DNA from: Thiomicrorhabdus heinhorstiae
Lineage (GTDB): Bacteria; Pseudomonadota; Gammaproteobacteria; Thiomicrospirales; Thiomicrospiraceae
DNA: 64,000 nucleotides
Direction: 5' to 3'
Assembly: GCF_013391765.2 (NCBI RefSeq)
Contig: NZ_JACBGI020000001.1
Span: forward strand, 248,001-312,000
Numbering within the stretch: position 1 is the first letter of the stretch; every line of letters starts with the position of its first letter. The translations under genes and the position numbers were made by a program. This document shows, one piece after another, positions 18,490-30,683 of the stretch. Below the pieces are notes generated by a model. The model searched no databases and had not been told where the DNA came from. It worked only from the letters and a program-made list of their open reading frames with translations.

Positions 18490-18759
18490 ATGGATAAGGA
18501 AAACTGGAAAAAGCACGCACTTTTTCTCTGTAAACGCGGTCATTTGGAAACCGAGTTACTGCTGGAACATTACGTCAAAACGTTACCGCAACAGATAAAG
18601 ACCGAAGAAACACACATCCTTTTCGAATTGCTCAATTTGGATGACAATACACTTTTTGCATCGCTTTTAACGTCAGATCAGCCCCTGCCATCCGCACACC
18701 ATCATCTTCAACCCCTTATAGACGCGATTCGCCGCAAATATTTGATGAAGCAAGAATAG
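18490..18759 (+). CDS. sdhE: FAD assembly factor SdhE (SDH assembly factor 2 family)
   Basis: SdhE helps covalent attachment of FAD to SdhA. The 89-residue protein has the family RGxxE motif (KRGHLETE, residues about 16-23) and the ILFELLNLDDNTLF block that matches the YgfY/DUF339 fold. It directly follows sdhB by 23 bases, so factor and target are co-expressed. Its last codons carry the infA promoter. Confidence 0.9.
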   Translation: MDKENWKKHALFLCKRGHLETELLLEHYVKTLPQQIKTEETHILFELLNLDDNTLFASLLTSDQPLPSAHHHLQPLIDAIRRKYLMKQE

Positions 18760-18770
18760 TTTGCTATAAT
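18742..18770 (+). promoter_or_regulatory. Sigma70 promoter with extended -10 for infA
   Basis: -35 TTGATG (18742-18747), 17-base spacer, TGC before a perfect -10 TATAAT (18765-18770). It overlaps the end of sdhE and points at infA, with a predicted start near 18777. Confidence 0.8.
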
Positions 18771-18808
18771 CCGCCGCAATTTTTATTCTATAAGGGTTTT
18801 ATAAACAG

Positions 18809-19027
18809 ATGGCAAAACAAGACGTTATTGAATTCGACGGTGTGGTTCTTGAAACACTACCGAACACGATGTTTAAAGTTGAACTGGAAAACGGTCACCA
18901 GATTCTGGCGCACATTTCCGGACGCATGCGTAAAAACTACATTCGAATTCTTGCCGGTGACTCTGTTAAGGTTGAGTTGACACCTTACGATCTGACCAAA
19001 GGTCGTATCACTTACCGCGGAAAATAA
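18809..19027 (+). CDS. infA: Translation initiation factor IF-1
   Basis: A 72-residue OB-fold protein that binds the 30S A site during initiation. The sequence is near-canonical ([40 protein letters not shown]). Its own strong promoter and a terminator 45 bases after the stop make it a monocistronic unit. Confidence 0.97.
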   Translation: MAKQDVIEFDGVVLETLPNTMFKVELENGHQILAHISGRMRKNYIRILAGDSVKVELTPYDLTKGRITYRGK

Positions 19028-19068
19028 TCGCGGCTTCCAAGCGATCGAAATCATACAAACCCTTAGTT

Positions 19069-19107
19069 AAAAGCCCCCAATCCCATTATAAATGGCCGGG
19101 GGCTTTT
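19069..19107 (+). terminator. Terminator between infA and clpA (usable on both strands)
   Basis: GCCCCC (19073-19078) pairs with GGGGGC (19098-19103); an inner CCATT/AATGG stem sits in the loop. TTTT follows on both strands, fitting the convergent infA and clpA. Confidence 0.8.
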
Positions 19108-19213
19108 GCGTTTCTTGCGTTAAACATCGTTTGCCACAATCGACGCATTGGGCGAGCCGCATTAATCACCTCAAAAACGGTCGCTTTTTGCATTCCTTGT
19201 AAAGAGGGATTAT

Positions 19214-21451
19214 TTACTCCTTGTTAAACAGTAAGCCCTCTTCCCCTGCATCGACAATAATGGTTCCGCCTTGCTGAAGATCGCCGAACAGCAAACGGTC
19301 GGCAAGCGGTTGCTTGAGCTTTTCCTGAATCAAGCGTCCCATCGGACGCGCACCCATCAACGGATCATAACCGTGTTTTGCTAACCATTGACGCGCTGCG
19401 TCGGTGACTCTCAACTTGACTTTCTTCTCTTCCAGACTGGCTTCCAAACCGTAGATAAACTTATTGACGACCGATTCCATCGACGCTTCACTAAGACGGT
19501 TGAACTGAATCACACCATCAAGGCGGTTGCGGAACTCAGGCGTAAAGACCTTCTTGAGTTCACTGTCAAAATCCAAACTGTGATCCTGTAAAGTAAAGCC
19601 CATACTGGCTCTCGCCATCTGCTCGGCTCCGACATTCGATGTCATAATCAAAATCACGTTACGGAAATCCGCTTTGCGTCCGTTATTGTCGGTTAGAGTC
19701 CCGTGGTCCATTACCTGTAGCAATAGATTAAAAACATCCGGATGCGCTTTTTCGATCTCATCCAGCAAGACGACACCATACGGCTGTTTCGATACCGCTT
19801 CTGTCAACAGACCTCCCTGATCATAACCAACGTAGCCAGGTGGTGCTCCGATCAAACGTGAAACCGTATGGCGTTCCATATACTCGGACATATCAAAACG
19901 GATCATCTCGACACCGAGATGGTTGGCCAACTGTTGACTCAACTCGGTCTTACCGACCCCGGTCGGGCCGGCAAACAGGAAAGAGGCGGTCGGCTTGTTG
20001 GCATCGCTTAAACCGGATCGCGATAACTTGATTGCCGAGACCAGTTGATCAACCGCATGATCCTGACCGAAAACGACCCGCTTCAAGTCGCCCGCCAAGT
20101 CATATAGCTTGTCTTTTTCTTTCTGCGTAATTTGCGACACCGGAATACGCGCTATCGAAGCGACCACTTGCTGAATTTCATGAGTTCCGATCTGTTTTTT
20201 GCGTTTGGAAACCGGCTTCAACGCCTGTTTGGCTCCAGCCTCGTCCATCACATCAATCGCTTTGTCCGGCAGATGACGGTCAGTCAAATAGCGTGCCGAC
20301 AGCTTTACCGCTTCCTTCAAGGCCGGCAAACTGTATTTCACCTGGTGGTGTTCTTCGTACTGCGGCTTAAGTCCTTTGAGAATTTCGAAACTTTCCTGCT
20401 GGGTCGGTTCTTTGACGTCGACCTTCTGGAAGCGTCTTGCCAGAGCGCGGTCTTTTTCAAACACCCCGCGATACTCCTCGTAGGTGGTCGCACCGATACA
20501 ACGTAAACGCCCGGACGACAAAGCCGGTTTCATTAAGTTCGACGCATCCATCGCACCGCCTTGAACCGCACCAGCACCGATTACGGTATGAATTTCATCG
20601 ATAAACAAGATCGCGTTTTCTTGATTTTCCAACTCTTTCAACAGTGCCTTGAAGCGTTTTTCAAAATCACCTCTATAACGGGTACCGGCCAGCAAAGCCC
20701 CCATATCTAGGCTGAAAACACGTGCCGAAAGCAGACTTTCCGGAACTCTTTCATATTCGATCAGATAGGCCAAACCTTCGGCAACAGCGGTTTTACCGAC
20801 ACCTGGTTCGCCGACTAGCAACGGATTGTTTTTGCGACGACGGCTAAGCACTTCCAAAGTTCGATTCAATTCCCACTCGCGGCCGATGATCGGATCGATC
20901 CGCCCGGCTTGAACCTCTGCATTAAGATCGACACAGAAGGATTTCAGTGGAGACTTTTTCTCCTCGTCGGCAGGGCTACTTTCAGCCTCGGCATTTTCTC
21001 TTTCCGCAGGAAGAAAGTCTTCACTGTCATTAGCCGTCACACCGTGCGAGATGTAGCTCAATACATCAACACGCTCGACACCGTTCGACTCCAAAAGATA
21101 AACCGCCTGCGAATCCTGTTCAGAGTACAGGGATGCAAGGACATGCAGACTGGACACTTCCGGATAACCGTTCGACTGCACCAGATAAATCGCCCGTTCG
21201 ATAACGCGTTGAAAGCCCATCGTCGGTTGTAGCTCTTCCGGCTTGCGACTAACCATTTCCGTTTCCAGATAACGTTCCAGCGCCTCTTCGATCGGACCGA
21301 CTTCTGCACCGCAGGCACGGATCACTTCCTGTACGCTCGGCACTCCCAGCAGCTCCAGTAATAGATGCTCGAGTGTGACGAATTCATGTTCATATTCATG
21401 TGCGACACTGAAGGCATTACTCAACGTCTGCTGTAACTCTTTACTTAACAT
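19214..21451 (-). CDS. clpA: ATP-dependent Clp protease ATP-binding subunit ClpA
   Basis: The AAA+ unfoldase of the ClpAP protease. From ATG 21451 the protein is 745 residues, close to E. coli (758). It has the Clp N-domain repeats, a first AAA module with [15 protein letters not shown] and [12 protein letters not shown], and a second with [17 protein letters not shown] and [15 protein letters not shown] chose ATG 21451 because GGAGG stands seven bases before it and the sequence LSKELQQTL aligns with ClpA; a longer reading to 21556 would run through clpS. The start overlaps the clpS stop (TAATG). Confidence 0.96.
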   Translation of the reverse strand: MLSKELQQTLSNAFSVAHEYEHEFVTLEHLLLELLGVPSVQEVIRACGAEVGPIEEALERYLETEMVSRKPEELQPTMGFQRVIERAIYLVQSNGYPEVSSLHVLASLYSEQDSQAVYLLESNGVERVDVLSYISHGVTANDSEDFLPAERENAEAESSPADEEKKSPLKSFCVDLNAEVQAGRIDPIIGREWELNRTLEVLSRRRKNNPLLVGEPGVGKTAVAEGLAYLIEYERVPESLLSARVFSLDMGALLAGTRYRGDFEKRFKALLKELENQENAILFIDEIHTVIGAGAVQGGAMDASNLMKPALSSGRLRCIGATTYEEYRGVFEKDRALARRFQKVDVKEPTQQESFEILKGLKPQYEEHHQVKYSLPALKEAVKLSARYLTDRHLPDKAIDVMDEAGAKQALKPVSKRKKQIGTHEIQQVVASIARIPVSQITQKEKDKLYDLAGDLKRVVFGQDHAVDQLVSAIKLSRSGLSDANKPTASFLFAGPTGVGKTELSQQLANHLGVEMIRFDMSEYMERHTVSRLIGAPPGYVGYDQGGLLTEAVSKQPYGVVLLDEIEKAHPDVFNLLLQVMDHGTLTDNNGRKADFRNVILIMTSNVGAEQMARASMGFTLQDHSLDFDSELKKVFTPEFRNRLDGVIQFNRLSEASMESVVNKFIYGLEASLEEKKVKLRVTDAARQWLAKHGYDPLMGARPMGRLIQEKLKQPLADRLLFGDLQQGGTIIVDAGEEGLLFNKE

Positions 21452-21762
21452 TAAGCGACCTCCAACTGGCATTTCAAAGGATGTTTGTTTTGACGCGAAA
21501 AACGGTTGACCTGATACACCTTCATTTCCGCCACTTCTCTGCTGTAGATACCACACACGCCTTTTCCGTCATGATGCACCGCCAGCATAATCGCATTAGC
21601 TTTCTGCTCGTCCATGCCGAAAAAACGTTGCAAGACTTCGACCACAAAATCCATCGGAGTGAAGTCGTCGTTCAACAACACAACCTGATAGCGTTTAGGC
21701 GGTTTGAGTTTCGGTTTGGCCGTTTCCAGCAGGAGATTTCCGTCATCGTATTCTTGTGGCAT
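21451..21762 (-). CDS. clpS: ATP-dependent Clp protease adaptor ClpS
   Basis: ClpS recognises N-degron substrates (N-terminal Leu, Phe, Trp, Tyr) and delivers them to ClpAP. The 103-residue protein has a flexible N-terminus, then [20 protein letters not shown] and the [18 protein letters not shown] segment that forms the binding pocket and ClpA contact. It overlaps clpA by one base. Together with aat in this window the degron writer and reader are both present. Confidence 0.96.
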   Translation of the reverse strand: MPQEYDDGNLLLETAKPKLKPPKRYQVVLLNDDFTPMDFVVEVLQRFFGMDEQKANAIMLAVHHDGKGVCGIYSREVAEMKVYQVNRFSRQNKHPLKCQLEVA

Positions 21763-22221
21763 CTTAGCTCTTTTTCATTTGAGGAAATCCGATCGATTCA
21801 TCAACGACCGGAAGAAAATTAATTTTTTTGAAAAGAAATTTCATTACTTTTATTTTACCTGAAACCCGGCCGGTAAATCCAAGTTGAACCACCCCTTCAA
21901 AACCAAGTGACAGACTCTTTTACCGACTTTCTTAAAACATAGGGGCAAACTGCATGTTTTAAAAGAGTCATTCATGGACATAAGCGTGAAAAACGGCCTA
22001 AAACCCCAATATTCTGTCAGGTTATTCTGATTTTTTGCTCCATAAGAGGCATAATATGCGACTGTATTGAATGCGATCGATTTGACCGAATAAATCCGGG
22101 GGAATTTGTACGGCAAACGATGGCTGTTTATCTGGAAGCGGTTCAGAAAACCTCCCCTAAAGATAAAAGCCAACCGGGTTTTCATCACCGACTTCTGAAT
22201 TTTAGTTTTGGGAAGAGAAAA
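21763..22221. other. Intergenic region between clpS and the PhnA-type gene
   Basis: About 460 bases between divergent genes. I see no convincing coding frame: a possible minus-strand frame at 21850-22236 has unnatural composition. It holds a long imperfect hairpin at 21913-21969 and a TTTACC/GGTAAA inverted repeat near 21853-21876. No tRNA was seen. Confidence 0.6.
21913..21969. repeat. Two-part hairpin in the clpS-yjdM intergenic region
   Basis: GACTCTT (21913-21919) and TTAAAACAT (21932-21940) together pair with the continuous 3' arm ATGTTTTAAAAGAGTC (21954-21969), leaving a 12-base bulge on the 5' side and a 13-base loop. It could be a structured RNA or a transcription stop. Confidence 0.5.
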
Positions 22222-22791
22222 ATGAGCACAGAACAAGCACTGATGGAACGTAGCGGCGGTAAATGCGAGCTATGCGGAGCCGAACACGATTTAACTGTAA
22301 TGGAAGTAGCGCCGAGTGACGGTGGTGCAGACCAGTCTATCCTGGTCTGCGGCACTTGCCGTTCTCAGATCGAGAATCCGGAAACAATGGATGCAAACCA
22401 CTGGCGCTGCCTGAACGACAGCATGTGGAGCCCGATTCCGGCGGTACAGGTAATGGCATTCCGTATGCTGAATGCATTGAAAGCCGAAGGCTGGCCGCAA
22501 GAATTGCTTGATATGATGTACATGGAAGAAGAGACCCGTCAATGGGCTGAAGCCGGACTGGCCGACGAAGACGATTCCCGCGAACCGACCAAAGACAGCA
22601 ACGGAACGGTTCTGCAGGAAGGTGATGATGTCACTCTGATCAAAGACCTTGAAGTGAAAGGCGCCGGTTTTACCGCCAAGCGAGGCACCTTGGTGAAAAA
22701 CATCCACCTGACCGACAACCCTCTGCATATCGAAGGCAAAATCAACGGCACGCAAATCGTTTTGGTTGCCGCTTATATGAAGAAAGCCTAA
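22222..22791 (+). CDS. yjdM: PhnA/YjdM family zinc-ribbon protein
   Basis: A 189-residue protein of the PhnA (YjdM) family. It has an N-terminal zinc ribbon (C15-x2-C18 and C43-x2-C46) and a C-terminal SH3-like domain (VLQEGDDVTLIKDLEVKGAGFTAKRG). Despite the old phn name the protein is not an established phosphonate enzyme. ATG 22222 is chosen because GGGAAGAG precedes it and the sequence STEQALMERSGGKCE matches the family start; an upstream ATG at 22120 lacks support. It is monocistronic, with a terminator just after the stop. Confidence 0.9.
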   Translation: MSTEQALMERSGGKCELCGAEHDLTVMEVAPSDGGADQSILVCGTCRSQIENPETMDANHWRCLNDSMWSPIPAVQVMAFRMLNALKAEGWPQELLDMMYMEEETRQWAEAGLADEDDSREPTKDSNGTVLQEGDDVTLIKDLEVKGAGFTAKRGTLVKNIHLTDNPLHIEGKINGTQIVLVAAYMKKA

Positions 22792-22798
22792 CCCTTAT

Positions 22799-22824
22799 AA
22801 GCCCGTCTTAGACGGCGGGCTTTG
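22799..22824 (+). terminator. Probable terminator after yjdM
   Basis: AAGCCCG pairs with CGGGCTT around a loop that can itself pair GTC/GAC; a short TTT follows. The T-run is weak. Confidence 0.5.
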
Positions 22825-22928
22825 TCCCCCCGAATATCGGTAACACCAAAAAACCTGATTTTGCCGCGCAAGTTTGTGTAAAATCGGCGTTTATTTTTTA
22901 AAAGTTTCAAGCAGAGACGGAGCAAATC

Positions 22929-23645
22929 ATGGGTAGAGCTTACCAAAACCGTAAAGAATCCATGGCGAAAACCTCGGATCAGAAGGCGAAGGTTTACAGC
23001 AAATACAGTAAAGAAATCTACATGTGCGCCAAAAACGGCGGCTGTGAAGTAGAAGGCAATTTGGCTTTGGCCGGGTTGATTGAACGTGCCAAAAAAGAAC
23101 AGGTTCCTTCTCACGTTATCGAAAAAGCGATCGATAAAGCCAAAGGCGGCGGCGGCGAAGATTTTGCTCTGGCTCGCTACGAAGGCTACGGACCGGGCAA
23201 TAGCATGGTGATTATCGACTGTTTGACCGACAACCCGAATCGTACTTTCGGCGATGTGCGCAGTTGCTTTACCAAAACCAACTGTAAAATCGGTACCCAG
23301 GGCAGTGTTTCACACATGTTCGACCACACTGCAATTCTGGCTTTCAAAGGCGAAGACGACGAAGCGGTTCTGGAAGCTCTGCTGATGGCGGATGTCGATG
23401 TCAGCGATGTTGAGAATGAAGACGGCATGATTACCGTTTTCGCGCCGAACACCGAATACAACAATGCCAAAAAAGCCTTAATGGAAGCCTTTGACGGAAT
23501 TGAATTCGAAGTCGACGAAATCCAATTCGTTCCGAAAATAACCAAAACTTTGCAAGGCGAAGATCTGGAACAGTTCGAAAAATTCATCGGCTTACTGGAA
23601 AATGTCGATGACGTGCAGGAAATCTATCACGATATAGAACTGTAA
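22929..23645 (+). CDS. YebC/PmpR family protein, YeeN subtype
   Basis: A 238-residue protein of the YebC/TACO1 family. It starts MGRAYQNRK and has the [21 protein letters not shown] block and the [23 protein letters not shown]-terminus. Its short insertions and start resemble E. coli YeeN rather than YebC. Family members are annotated as transcriptional regulators, and recent work links them to relief of ribosome stalling; which applies here is unknown. Ribosome binding site AGACGGAG. It is followed by a strong terminator. Confidence 0.92.
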   Translation: MGRAYQNRKESMAKTSDQKAKVYSKYSKEIYMCAKNGGCEVEGNLALAGLIERAKKEQVPSHVIEKAIDKAKGGGGEDFALARYEGYGPGNSMVIIDCLTDNPNRTFGDVRSCFTKTNCKIGTQGSVSHMFDHTAILAFKGEDDEAVLEALLMADVDVSDVENEDGMITVFAPNTEYNNAKKALMEAFDGIEFEVDEIQFVPKITKTLQGEDLEQFEKFIGLLENVDDVQEIYHDIEL

Positions 23646-23655
23646 ATTTGATTCC

Positions 23656-23700
23656 ATAGCAACAATAACAACTAATCAGTTGTTATTGTTGCTATTTTCT
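23656..23700 (+). terminator. Long perfect hairpin terminator between convergent genes
   Basis: AGCAACAATAACAACT, loop AATC, AGTTGTTATTGTTGCT: at least 16 (up to 18) perfect base pairs, followed by ATTTTCTT. It separates the YeeN-type gene from the convergent PAS-GGDEF-EAL gene and would serve both. Confidence 0.8.
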
Positions 23701-23711
23701 TACTTTCCTAC

Positions 23712-26546
23712 TTAGTAATTCTTTATAAATTCACAGGTATCTTCGATGCTCATTGGGCGCGCAAACAGATAGCCTTGAATAACATCACACTCCATTTCCT
23801 GTAAGACTGCCAGTTGCGATTCTTTTTCAACCCCTTCCGCCACGACTTTTTTGCCTAGTTTGTGCGCCATGGAAATGGTTGCGGAAACAATTGCATGATC
23901 GTCATCATTGCAGTCCACTTCGTCGATAAATTCCTTATCGATTTTCAGACTACCGGATTGAAACTTACGCAACAACGCCAGAGATGAATAACCGGTTCCG
24001 AAGTCATCGATTGAAAAATCCAAACCGTTTTTCTGCAGAGTTCTCAAGACGTCACTCTCTATATGCGTCAATTCTGCATAAGTGGTTTCGGTAATTTCAA
24101 ATCGAAGATCGCTGTAACTGAGTTTCTTTTTATCAATGTTCTCAATCAGGTCGATAAACATCTCAATTCGTCTGAGCAACTCACCGGAAATATTAATGCT
24201 GATTTTACCTTTGAAACCAAGTGCCCGTAGACGCTTCAAATCCTCACTGATAACCTGAATCTGCCACATGGTGATATCAAAAATCAGACCGCGAGATTCG
24301 GCAACCGGAATAAATTTCCCCGGCGAACTGACCGGTTGTAAAAGCGGATTGGCTGGAAACCATCTCAGTAGCACTTCCAAACCGACGATTTCTCGAGTGA
24401 CAGCGGCAATCTGCGGCTGATAGTAAAGTTCAAACTCTTCCCTGTTCAATGCCCGGCTTAATTCGGCAACGATAACGACATCTTCTTTAACTTTGCTGGA
24501 CATCGACTCTTCATAGAAAACATAGCTTCCCTGGCCCATGGATTTTGCCCGATAGAGTGCAATATCGGCCTGGGAGATAATTTGCTCCGGAGCCATTTCC
24601 GTATCGCAGAAAGCGATACCGATACAAGTATTGCTTTGCACCAAGTGCCCATCTATTTCAAACGGTTTTTTAAACAGCGCCAAGATGCGTTCTACCACCT
24701 GATAGGTTTCAAACACGTCAAAATCATATTCCACAAGTAACGAAAATTCATCACCGCCAAGTCGTGCCAGCGTATCGCTCTTTCGAATCACCCGAGAAAT
24801 TCTTTTGGAGATTTCCTGAAGCAGCTTATCTCCGGTTGGATGCCCCAAGGTATCGTTGACCTCTTTGAAATGATCCAAATCCATAATCATCAAGGTTGCG
24901 CCATGCTGTCTGGAATCGTCGCGCTTTAAAATCTGCGCTAGACGATCATTGAACAAGCGGCGATTCGGAAGCCCGGTCAATTCGTCATGAAACGCCATGT
25001 GATGAATCTGCGCTTCCTGTAACCGGCGTTGACTGATGTCAGAAAATGTCACTACGGCACCGATGATCTGGTTTTTGCGGTATAGAGGAGAGCTTTTGTA
25101 CTCGACATCAAAATAACTGCCGTCTTTTCTCCATAAGACTTCATTACTGACCAATTGAGACTCACCGGTTTTTATCGGCAGCATCATTTTGCACTCGGAA
25201 TCATGAATTACATGACCTTGCGGATCCGAATGATGGATCAGCGCATGATTGAACCCGCCGATCAACTCTTCCGGTTCATATCCCAGCATCTGCGCACCAG
25301 CTGGATTGATAAAGGTCGTCATACCATTATTGTCGATGCCGAAAATGCCTTCATGAGTATGACTGAGCAATAATTCCGACAATTCCTGAGCTTTCAGAAA
25401 CTCGGTCATATCGATCAGGTATCCCCATACCGCCCGAATGTGCTCACCATCGTAATCGACTTTGGTATAAGCATAGAACTGGCGATATTCTCCGTCTGCA
25501 GCCTTCAAACGGTAAGACTGCTCGAAACGCTGAACTTTTTGATCGAGATAATGCTTGACCTCGTTTTGAATCAGAAGTGATTCATTCGGATGCAATAAAG
25601 AAACAAATTGCATATTCTCTTTAAGCAATTTTTCGGGATCATACCCCAAAACCTGCTGGATATTGCCTGAAACATAGCTGATCGGCCAACCGTTTTTAGG
25701 CCGCCAATGAAACAAAACCGCCGGACCGTCGGCAAACAATTCCTGCTGTATCTTTAATTCATGCTCGGTCTTTTTAAGGAAATTGATGTCATCAATAACC
25801 CAGAGTACACCTTGCGGCAGCTCAGGCGGAACTCTCGGATCTACCGGTTTTCCGCACAAATTGACCCAGACAGGATCACCGTCCTTCTTTGTCAAACGGC
25901 ATTCGTAATGGACTCTTTCCCCTTGCTCCAGCAATCCCTGACTAACCTGTTCAAACTCGTGAAAATCCGAAAGTCGTTCAAACAGAATGCTCATGGATTT
26001 GTGGCGCAAACTGTCCGTGTACCCCAGAATTTCCAGTAACCGAGGGTTCGCCTTTAAAATAAAACCCTGTTGATCGCACAGCAAAATGCCGGTGTGACTA
26101 TTTAAAAACACCGCTTCAAATTGATGCTCGATTTTTTCAAGTTCTCGATAAGCTTCAGCCTTTCCCTCTACCGGAACAAAGACGCCGACCTGAACTTCAA
26201 CCTCATTCAGATAGACAATATTTGCGGTAATTTCAACATCGAGAATCCGGTCACCGCTGCAAAGAATACGGCTTGCCATCTTTTCAATGCGCCCGAACTC
26301 TTTCAGCATTCGAAAATGTTCGGCAAAGGCGTCTTTTTTTTGATTCTCTTCATCCGGGTGCAACGAAGGCTGCAGGCGATTGAGGAGAGTTTCTTCGGAA
26401 AAACCGAACAGACGTTCGGCTTCGTAATTCGCAAAGCGGATTTTACGACTTTCCGTTTCCACGACCACCACAGCAACCGGCAAATGCCGTAGCCAGGAGA
26501 AATAGGACTTGACATCATCAACTTTGGGAAAAGAGCGGCTTAGCAT
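23712..26546 (-). CDS. PAS-PAS-PAS-PAS-GGDEF-EAL cyclic-di-GMP signalling protein
   Basis: A 944-residue soluble sensor with no transmembrane segment. Four PAS domains (about 20-125, 145-255, 275-385 and 395-510) precede a GGDEF domain with an intact GGDEF motif near residue 597 and an EAL-type domain from about 700. The EAL signature reads EVLLRW instead of EALLRW; the catalytic Glu is kept, as are NISGELL, EITETT, DDFGTGYSS, KIDKEF and the final E-GVE. Both cyclase and phosphodiesterase activities are therefore possible. It is a single gene between convergent and co-directional neighbours. The ligands of the PAS domains cannot be told. Confidence 0.93.
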   Translation of the reverse strand: MLSRSFPKVDDVKSYFSWLRHLPVAVVVVETESRKIRFANYEAERLFGFSEETLLNRLQPSLHPDEENQKKDAFAEHFRMLKEFGRIEKMASRILCSGDRILDVEITANIVYLNEVEVQVGVFVPVEGKAEAYRELEKIEHQFEAVFLNSHTGILLCDQQGFILKANPRLLEILGYTDSLRHKSMSILFERLSDFHEFEQVSQGLLEQGERVHYECRLTKKDGDPVWVNLCGKPVDPRVPPELPQGVLWVIDDINFLKKTEHELKIQQELFADGPAVLFHWRPKNGWPISYVSGNIQQVLGYDPEKLLKENMQFVSLLHPNESLLIQNEVKHYLDQKVQRFEQSYRLKAADGEYRQFYAYTKVDYDGEHIRAVWGYLIDMTEFLKAQELSELLLSHTHEGIFGIDNNGMTTFINPAGAQMLGYEPEELIGGFNHALIHHSDPQGHVIHDSECKMMLPIKTGESQLVSNEVLWRKDGSYFDVEYKSSPLYRKNQIIGAVVTFSDISQRRLQEAQIHHMAFHDELTGLPNRRLFNDRLAQILKRDDSRQHGATLMIMDLDHFKEVNDTLGHPTGDKLLQEISKRISRVIRKSDTLARLGGDEFSLLVEYDFDVFETYQVVERILALFKKPFEIDGHLVQSNTCIGIAFCDTEMAPEQIISQADIALYRAKSMGQGSYVFYEESMSSKVKEDVVIVAELSRALNREEFELYYQPQIAAVTREIVGLEVLLRWFPANPLLQPVSSPGKFIPVAESRGLIFDITMWQIQVISEDLKRLRALGFKGKISINISGELLRRIEMFIDLIENIDKKKLSYSDLRFEITETTYAELTHIESDVLRTLQKNGLDFSIDDFGTGYSSLALLRKFQSGSLKIDKEFIDEVDCNDDDHAIVSATISMAHKLGKKVVAEGVEKESQLAVLQEMECDVIQGYLFARPMSIEDTCEFIKNY

Positions 26547-26587
26547 CGCTTAACTGACCTACTTAAAATGTATCTTGATACAGCCGG

Positions 26588-27265
26588 TTATTTACCGGAG
26601 ATGCTGCGCGCTTCTTCAAAAGTTCTTTTATAACTCTTGACCTTGGTACAACTCTCTTCCATCTGCGCTTTTTTCTGCTCCGGGGTCAAGATGGTCGTGA
26701 CTTGCGCCGTAGAACGGTACAAGGTTCTGAGTTCCTGCACCGCAGCGTTTTTACCGTTCAAACCGCCGACAACCACAATCAACAAATTGGCCGCCGTTAG
26801 TTTTTTCGCCTGGTCTTTTAAACCGAACTGTTCGGAGAGTACCGCACAGGTTGCAATATCGGAAATCTTCTCTTGCAGCTCTTTAGGCAGCTCACCGATT
26901 TTCAAACCGACAAAATTCTCGTCCATTTTGACCTCTTGCGGACGACAAGCTTTTTCAAACAACTTTGACTGACTGATAGTTGGATAGGCCTTGAGCTTTT
27001 CCGCATAGGTCTCAGTCAATTTATCCGTGACTTCCTGCACATCAACTTCAGGCTTGTCTGCCATCGCCGGGCCTAAAGTTTCTCGAATTTCTTTCTCAAA
27101 ACGCTTTTGCATCGGAGCATCATTCAGGTTGTGCGATATACCACTGCAAATCGCCAATCTATTTAATTCGGTTTTTTGAGCCCCGGTCAGGTTAGCCGCC
27201 GATACGGCAAACGGAGTTAACAGGGCAAGAGCGAAAAACAGGGATTTTACAGGCAGTTTATGCAT
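26588..27265 (-). CDS. Exported protein of unknown function
   Basis: I do not recognise this 225-residue protein. From ATG 27265 (with AAGGA upstream) it has a clear Sec signal peptide, KLPVKSLFFALALLTPFAVSA, cleaved near residue 23, so it should be periplasmic or secreted. The mature part is rich in charged helices and carries four Cys residues (in AICSG, EKACRP, IATCAV and EESCTK), which could form two disulfides. An upstream in-frame start at 27328 would bury the signal peptide and is unlikely. It lies between icd and the GGDEF-EAL gene with a terminator on its 5' side. Confidence 0.75.
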   Translation of the reverse strand: MHKLPVKSLFFALALLTPFAVSAANLTGAQKTELNRLAICSGISHNLNDAPMQKRFEKEIRETLGPAMADKPEVDVQEVTDKLTETYAEKLKAYPTISQSKLFEKACRPQEVKMDENFVGLKIGELPKELQEKISDIATCAVLSEQFGLKDQAKKLTAANLLIVVVGGLNGKNAAVQELRTLYRSTAQVTTILTPEQKKAQMEESCTKVKSYKRTFEEARSISGK

Positions 27266-27388
27266 ACCGATTCCTTGGTTTTTTTGACTGATCGTGATTT
27301 TGATTGTAACTGAAATCTTAACGGCCATCTTTAAAAAGCCTTTAATCTTCCTTTTTTCTTCAAGGTATTTTCCCTACTCCATACAAAG

Positions 27389-27425
27389 AAAAACCCGCGG
27401 GATCTATACGAATCCCACGGGTTTT
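27389..27425 (-). terminator. Intrinsic terminator after icd
   Basis: AAAACCCG-C-GGGAT pairs with ATCCC-A-CGGGTTTT (one internal mismatch, 8-base loop). On the minus strand the T-run GGGTTTTTC ends the icd transcript. Confidence 0.8.
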
Positions 27426-27460
27426 CCACGCAATCAAAATGAATGTTTTCAGGCGTTGCT

Positions 27461-29698
<2,238 letters not shown>

Positions 29699-29792
29699 CT
29701 AGAGTTAAGTTGAGCGTTGCAAGCCCTACGAACATTAAGTCTGTTCAGCTGCGAACGATATAGAAGGTTGAGAAAAGTGATAGAATGCTTCT

Positions 29793-29821
29793 ATTCTAAC
29801 CTAGCCAATAAAAAAGGTTAA
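29793..29821 (-). promoter_or_regulatory. Probable sigma70 promoter for icd
   Basis: On the minus strand TTAACC (-35), 17 bases, TAGAAT (-10). The -10 is one arm of a TAGAAT-N6-ATTCTA inverted repeat (29781-29798), which could be an operator over the promoter. Confidence 0.45.
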
Positions 29822-29961
29822 GGCCTTAAACCGGCTTTACAAGCGGATAATTCGCCGTAAACGGGTAATATTACAAAGCAGTTTTTTCACCATTTCGGTG
29901 ACTTTCGAGAAAACCGATAATGGAACCGCTGTCAGCTTAGTCATAATCTAACATTGAACTT

Positions 29962-30516
29962 ATGAGTCAGATACTTCTTTTTAACAAACCTTTTAACGTT
30001 TTGTGCCAATTCACCGACGAGCCGCAATACAAAGACCAGCGCCAAACCTTGGCGGAATACATTCAACACCCGGGGTTTTATGCAGCCGGGCGGCTGGATC
30101 GCGATTCCGAAGGTCTGCTGTTGCTGACCAACGACGGCAAACTTCAACAGCGTATCAGCGACCCGAAATTCAAAGCCGAAAAAACTTATCTGGTGCAGGT
30201 TGAAGGCGACATGGATTCTCAAGCACTCGAGCACTTACGCAAGGGTATTCAGCTGAAAGATGGCCTGACCCGTCCGGCCAAAGCGCGTAAAGTCAGCGAA
30301 CCCAAATGGCTTTGGGAACGCAATCCACCGATCCGCGAACGCAAAAACATACCTACCAGCTGGCTCGAACTCACCATCAAAGAAGGAAAGAATCGTCAGG
30401 TTCGGCGTATGACGGCTGCCGTCGGTTTTCCGACACTGCGTTTAATACGCGTTCGCATCGGAGATTGGCAGCTTGCCAATTTAAAGCCTGGAGAAAGTGC
30501 TTTAATCGATGCCTGA
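29962..30516 (+). CDS. rluE: 23S rRNA pseudouridine synthase RluE
   Basis: A 184-residue RsuA-family enzyme that makes pseudouridine in 23S rRNA (position 2457 in E. coli). It has the catalytic [17 protein letters not shown] motif (Asp near residue 46), [12 protein letters not shown] at the start and [22 protein letters not shown] near 140. It lacks the S4 domain, as RluE does. It is divergent from icd. Confidence 0.93.
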   Translation: MSQILLFNKPFNVLCQFTDEPQYKDQRQTLAEYIQHPGFYAAGRLDRDSEGLLLLTNDGKLQQRISDPKFKAEKTYLVQVEGDMDSQALEHLRKGIQLKDGLTRPAKARKVSEPKWLWERNPPIRERKNIPTSWLELTIKEGKNRQVRRMTAAVGFPTLRLIRVRIGDWQLANLKPGESALIDA

Positions 30517-30683
30517 ATCGACAGGTTTATAGAGCGCAATCCAGAGGATTCAAAATCGATCTTTACCGGCTTCATCTGCTAAAATAAGCCGAATTCCAAA
30601 TTATCTTTATTCCATACCGGGCAATCAGATACAAATCACCGAGCCGGCATGCGAAAACAAATCATCAAAGGCTATAAAAAATT

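Noticed and set aside
21850..22236. 128-residue minus-strand frame upstream of clpS
   Set aside because: Low-complexity, no motif, overlaps the start of the PhnA-type gene and the hairpin; looks like chance.
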